A DNA stretch of 7,419 bases from Hyphomicrobiales bacterium (GTDB lineage Bacteria; Pseudomonadota; Alphaproteobacteria; Rhizobiales; JALURZ01): the NCBI GenBank assembly GCA_027058735.1, contig JALURZ010000272.1:1-7419 (forward strand), in the 5' to 3' direction. Below, in pieces: positions 5,150 through 7,419 of this stretch. The translations under genes were made by a program, and so were the position numbers. Position 1 is the first letter of the stretch. Each line of letters begins with the position of its first letter. The notes beneath the pieces were generated by a model, which was given only the letters and a program-made list of their open reading frames with translations, was not told the DNA's origin and searched no databases.

Positions 5150-6856
5150 TCAGCCTCGCGCCCTGGCCTGTATCTTGGCCCAGCTGTCGCGCAAGGGCAC
5201 GGTGCGGTTGAACACCAGACGTTCAGGGGTCGATGTCTCATCGAGACAGAAATATCCGTTGCGCTCGAACTGGACCGGCACGCCATGGGCCGCGTGCGCC
5301 AATGCGGGTTCCAGTTTGCAGCCGTTCAGCACGTCAAGGGAGCCGGGGTTGAGCCCGGCGAGAAAATCATCGCCCGTGGACGGCTCCACCTCGCTGAACA
5401 GCGTGTCATAGAGCCTGACCTGCGCGTTCGCCGCGTGCTGCGCCGAAACCCAGTGGATCGTGCCCCTGACCTTGCGCCCGTCGGGCGCGTTGCCGCCTCT
5501 GGTCTGCGGATCATAGGTGCAGCGCAGTTCCACGATGTCGCCGGCCTCATCCTCGACGGCCTCGCGGCAGGTGATGAAATAGGCATAGCGCAGCCGCACC
5601 TCGCGCCCCGGGGCCAGCCGGAAGAACTTGCGCGGCGGGTCTTTCATGAAATCATCGCGCTCGATATAGATCACGCGCGAGAACGGCACCTTGCGTCTGC
5701 CCGCCCGCCCGTCTTCCGGATTGTTGATGGCCTCGATGTCTTCCCACCGGCCTTCGGGGTAGTTTTCGATGACCACCTTGAGCGGGTGCAACACGGCCAT
5801 GCGCCGCTCAGCCGTTTTGTTCATCAGTTCGCGCGCGCAATGTTCCAGCAGCGCCATTTCAACCACATTGTCGCTGCGGGTGACGCCGACGCGGCGCGCG
5901 AAATCGCGGATCGCGGCGGGCGGATAGCCGCGCCGCCGCAGGCCCGACAAAGTCGGCATGCGCGGATCGTCCCAGCCCTCCACATGCCCCCCCTCGACCA
6001 GTTCGATCAACCGGCGCTTGGACAGTACCGTGTGGCTCAAATTGAGGCGGGAAAATTCATATTGCCGGGGCCGCGCGGGAACCGGCAGGTTGTCGATCAG
6101 CCAGTCATAGAGCGGGCGGTGATCGGCGAATTCCAGCGTGCACAGGGAATGGGTCACCCCCTCGATGGCGTCCGACTGGCCATGGGCGAAATCATAGGTC
6201 GGATAGATGTGCCAGTCCTCGCCCGTGCGCGGATGCGGTGCGTGAACGATCCGGTACAACACCGGGTCGCGCAGGTTGATATTGCCTGAGCCCATGTCGA
6301 TCTTGGCGCGCAGCACCCGCGCGCCCTCATCGAACTCGCCGGCGCGCATGCGCGCGAACAGATCGAGGTTTTCCTCGCGGGTGCGTTCGCGCCAGGGGCT
6401 GTTCTTGCCCGGTTCGCTCAAGGTGCCGCGATTGGCGCGGATTTCATCGCCGCTCTGGTCGTCGATATAGGCCTTGCCCGCCTCGATCAGATGCACTGCC
6501 CAGTCATATAGCTGCTCGAAATTGTCGGACGCGAAATAGCGGTGCTCGCCCCAGTCAAACCCGAGCCAGCGCACATCCTGCGCGATGGCGTCGATGAATT
6601 CGGCCTCTTCCTTCGCCGGGTTGGTGTCATCATAGCGCAGATGACAGCGCCCGCCGAACTCTTCGGCAATGCCGAAATTGAGACAGATGGATTTGGCGTG
6701 GCCGATATGCAGATGGCCGTTGGGTTCAGGCGGAAAGCGGGTCACCACCGATGCGGCGCGCCCGGCCTCCAGATCGCCGCGCACGATGTCGCGGATGAAA
6801 TCCCGCAGTTCGGCGGTATTGGTGTCCCCGGTGCCCACGGTGACGCTCCTGTTCAT
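5150..6856 (-). CDS. glnS: Glutaminyl-tRNA synthetase (class I, GlnRS)
   Basis: 568 aa, slightly longer than the E. coli enzyme. It attaches glutamine to tRNA-Gln with ATP in the cytoplasm. The Rossmann catalytic domain starts with FPPEPNGHLHIGHAKS (41-56, the HIGH motif at 50-53) and continues with RYDDTNP (74-80), DFAHGQSDAIEGVTHSLCTLEF (222-243) and the KMSKS-type loop VLSKRR (277-282, Leu for Met). The last 230 or so residues form the beta-barrel anticodon-binding region, with GlnRS-specific stretches VPFSRVIYIERDDF, DGRKVRGTIHWVS, VQFERNGYFCLD and VFNRTVPLRDSWAKI. These separate it from GluRS, so it is a true GlnRS. The first 35 residues are a loosely conserved leader. The ribosome binding site is modest (AGGGG 9 nt before the ATG). 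Its tRNA lies 25 bp upstream on the same strand. Most alphaproteobacteria lack this gene and use GatCAB instead, so lateral acquisition at some stage is possible. Confidence 0.97.
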   Translation of the reverse strand: MNRSVTVGTGDTNTAELRDFIRDIVRGDLEAGRAASVVTRFPPEPNGHLHIGHAKSICLNFGIAEEFGGRCHLRYDDTNPAKEEAEFIDAIAQDVRWLGFDWGEHRYFASDNFEQLYDWAVHLIEAGKAYIDDQSGDEIRANRGTLSEPGKNSPWRERTREENLDLFARMRAGEFDEGARVLRAKIDMGSGNINLRDPVLYRIVHAPHPRTGEDWHIYPTYDFAHGQSDAIEGVTHSLCTLEFADHRPLYDWLIDNLPVPARPRQYEFSRLNLSHTVLSKRRLIELVEGGHVEGWDDPRMPTLSGLRRRGYPPAAIRDFARRVGVTRSDNVVEMALLEHCARELMNKTAERRMAVLHPLKVVIENYPEGRWEDIEAINNPEDGRAGRRKVPFSRVIYIERDDFMKDPPRKFFRLAPGREVRLRYAYFITCREAVEDEAGDIVELRCTYDPQTRGGNAPDGRKVRGTIHWVSAQHAANAQVRLYDTLFSEVEPSTGDDFLAGLNPGSLDVLNGCKLEPALAHAAHGVPVQFERNGYFCLDETSTPERLVFNRTVPLRDSWAKIQARARG

Positions 6857-6881
6857 GAGTCCATGCCCCTGCCCGGCGGGA

Positions 6882-6955
6882 TGGCTGGGGCGCAGGGATT
6901 CGAACCCCGATATCTCGGACCAGAACCGAACGTAATGCCATTATACGACGCCCCA
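6882..6955 (-). tRNA. tRNA-Gln, anticodon CTG, CCA encoded
   Basis: 74 nt including the encoded CCA. On the minus strand a full cloverleaf folds: acceptor stem TGGGGCG with CGCCCCA (U1-A72, the weak first pair typical of tRNA-Gln), discriminator G, a 3-bp D stem GTA/TAC with GG in the loop, anticodon stem TTCGG/CCGAG with loop TTCTGGT (anticodon CTG, reading CAG), a 4-nt variable loop, and T stem CGGGG/CCCTG around TTCGAAT. No base is missing. It sits 25 bp upstream of glnS and is probably transcribed with it, then released by 3' processing. Confidence 0.96.
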
Positions 6956-6978
6956 ACGGAACCTGGTCCCGTAGATAC

Positions 6979-7007
6979 ATGATTTGCCCGCCGCATCACA
7001 ATGCCAA
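6979..7007 (-). promoter_or_regulatory. Candidate promoter of the tRNA-Gln-glnS unit
   Basis: On the minus strand TTGGCA (7002-7007) and AATCAT (6979-6984) are spaced 17 bp and match 9 of 12 consensus bases. The predicted start is about 15-18 nt before the tRNA 5' end, which suits a stable-RNA gene. It lies in the 91-bp gap after the gene at the right edge. Confidence 0.45.
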
Positions 7008-7046
7008 ACTGCGATATCCGGGGCGGGGGCGGGCGGAAGCGGGCTT

Positions 7047-7419
7047 TCAGCGGCGTTCGGGGTGCGTGAGAAGGGCATAGAGCGCGCTCAGTTCCCGGTG
7101 GGCGCGGCGCGCTTCGCGTCTGTCGGAAATTGCCCCGTAGCGGGCGAGCAGCGCCAGATAGCGCCGCCGCAATTGCGGGCGGCCGCGCGCAGGTCGTGCG
7201 GTGGACGTTGCCGGCGCCGCCCTTCGCGGCCGGGCCGCCAACGGGGTTTTGCGGCGCGGCGGGGGGCTGCCATCGGGCGCGTGGGAGGGGTAGCCATATG
7301 CAAGATTGGCCGGGCGGTCCCGCCGGCTGTCCTGATGACGCAGCCAGCTCAGATCGTTTCGCGCGGGCATATAGGACAGTTGCGAAATCCGGATGGCGAG
7401 ATCCCTGTATCCCTCGGGC
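7047..7419 (-). CDS. Hypothetical protein, C-terminal part (5' end outside the window)
   Basis: The frame is open from the right edge to the TGA at 7047-7049, giving 124 visible residues; a Met at 7368-7370 exists but upstream codons (PEGYRDLAIRISQLSY) read as ordinary protein, so the gene most likely begins outside the window. The visible part has a conserved-looking start (RDLAIRISQLSYMPARNDLSWLRHQ), a Pro/Arg/Ala-rich linker (about residues 50-80) and a basic helical tail ending LSALYALLTHPERR. No signal peptide, membrane segment or metal motif is visible. I do not recognise the family. The frame could still be a long non-coding reading frame, since high GC lengthens chance frames, but no better gene occupies this stretch on either strand. 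Confidence 0.45.
   Translation of the reverse strand, partial: PEGYRDLAIRISQLSYMPARNDLSWLRHQDSRRDRPANLAYGYPSHAPDGSPPPRRKTPLAARPRRAAPATSTARPARGRPQLRRRYLALLARYGAISDRREARRAHRELSALYALLTHPERR

Noticed and set aside
4901..6289. 462-codon plus-strand open frame opposite glnS
   Set aside because: It is an antisense shadow of a certain glnS gene.
6853..6864. Mini-frame ATG GAC TCA TGA overlapping the glnS start by ATGA
   Set aside because: Three codons only; overlap of this size is expected by chance, and there is no sign of attenuation such as alternative hairpins or Gln codons.
1..7419. CRISPR arrays, insertion sequences, prophage genes, attachment sites and toxin-antitoxin pairs
   Set aside because: No regularly spaced repeats, transposase or integrase motifs, or tRNA-end duplications are visible; the tRNA-Gln 3' end is not repeated elsewhere in the window as far as I can see.

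Overview
The window is GC-rich, densely packed bacterial chromosome. Codon use, the kinds of genes present and the lack of T-rich terminators suggest an alphaproteobacterium; this is an inference and I cannot place it more precisely. It holds two unrelated blocks: a regulated catabolic cluster (about 1-5136) and a translation block (about 5150-6955, tRNA-Gln plus glnS). The end of an unrecognised gene lies at the right edge.

Catabolic cluster, minus strand. A class III (CaiB/BaiF) CoA-transferase (1204-2457) is followed 5 nt later by a protein with an acyl-CoA dehydrogenase fold (1-1198, its last residues cut by the window edge). That protein lacks a glutamate at both positions where this superfamily places its catalytic base: it has Gln249 and Gly371 instead. 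It also has an arginine at residue 84. This Arg/Gln/Gly combination is the published signature of 3-sulfinopropionyl-CoA desulfinase (Acd of Advenella mimigardefordensis DPN7). A class III CoA-transferase is the known activating enzyme for 3-sulfinopropionate in Variovorax paradoxus TBEA6. The simplest reading is a two-gene operon that activates a sulfinate-bearing short acid to its CoA thioester and removes sulfite.

Catabolic cluster, plus strand. Divergently oriented are a TetR-family regulator (2909-3559), an AhpD/carboxymuconolactone-decarboxylase-like protein with a CxxC-xx-H centre (3740-4342), and an Asp/Glu racemase superfamily protein close to maleate isomerase with both catalytic cysteines (4378-5136). 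The 451-base divergent region holds a perfect 7-bp inverted repeat (2740-2761). It lies inside plausible promoters facing both ways, so one TetR protein could control both arms. Copies of a degenerate 39-bp repeat run into the tetR start codon, and a 10-bp perfect inverted repeat plus a 12-bp tandem duplication sit in the tetR-ahpD gap.

Translation block. glnS (5150-6856, minus) converges on the isomerase gene with 13 bp between stop codons. A tRNA-Gln with anticodon CTG (6882-6955, minus) ends 25 bp upstream of the glnS start, so synthetase and substrate tRNA probably share a transcript. Direct charging by GlnRS is patchy among alphaproteobacteria, most of which make Gln-tRNA through GatCAB, which makes this pair notable. 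The right edge (7047-7419, minus) is the C-terminal part of an arginine-rich protein I do not recognise.
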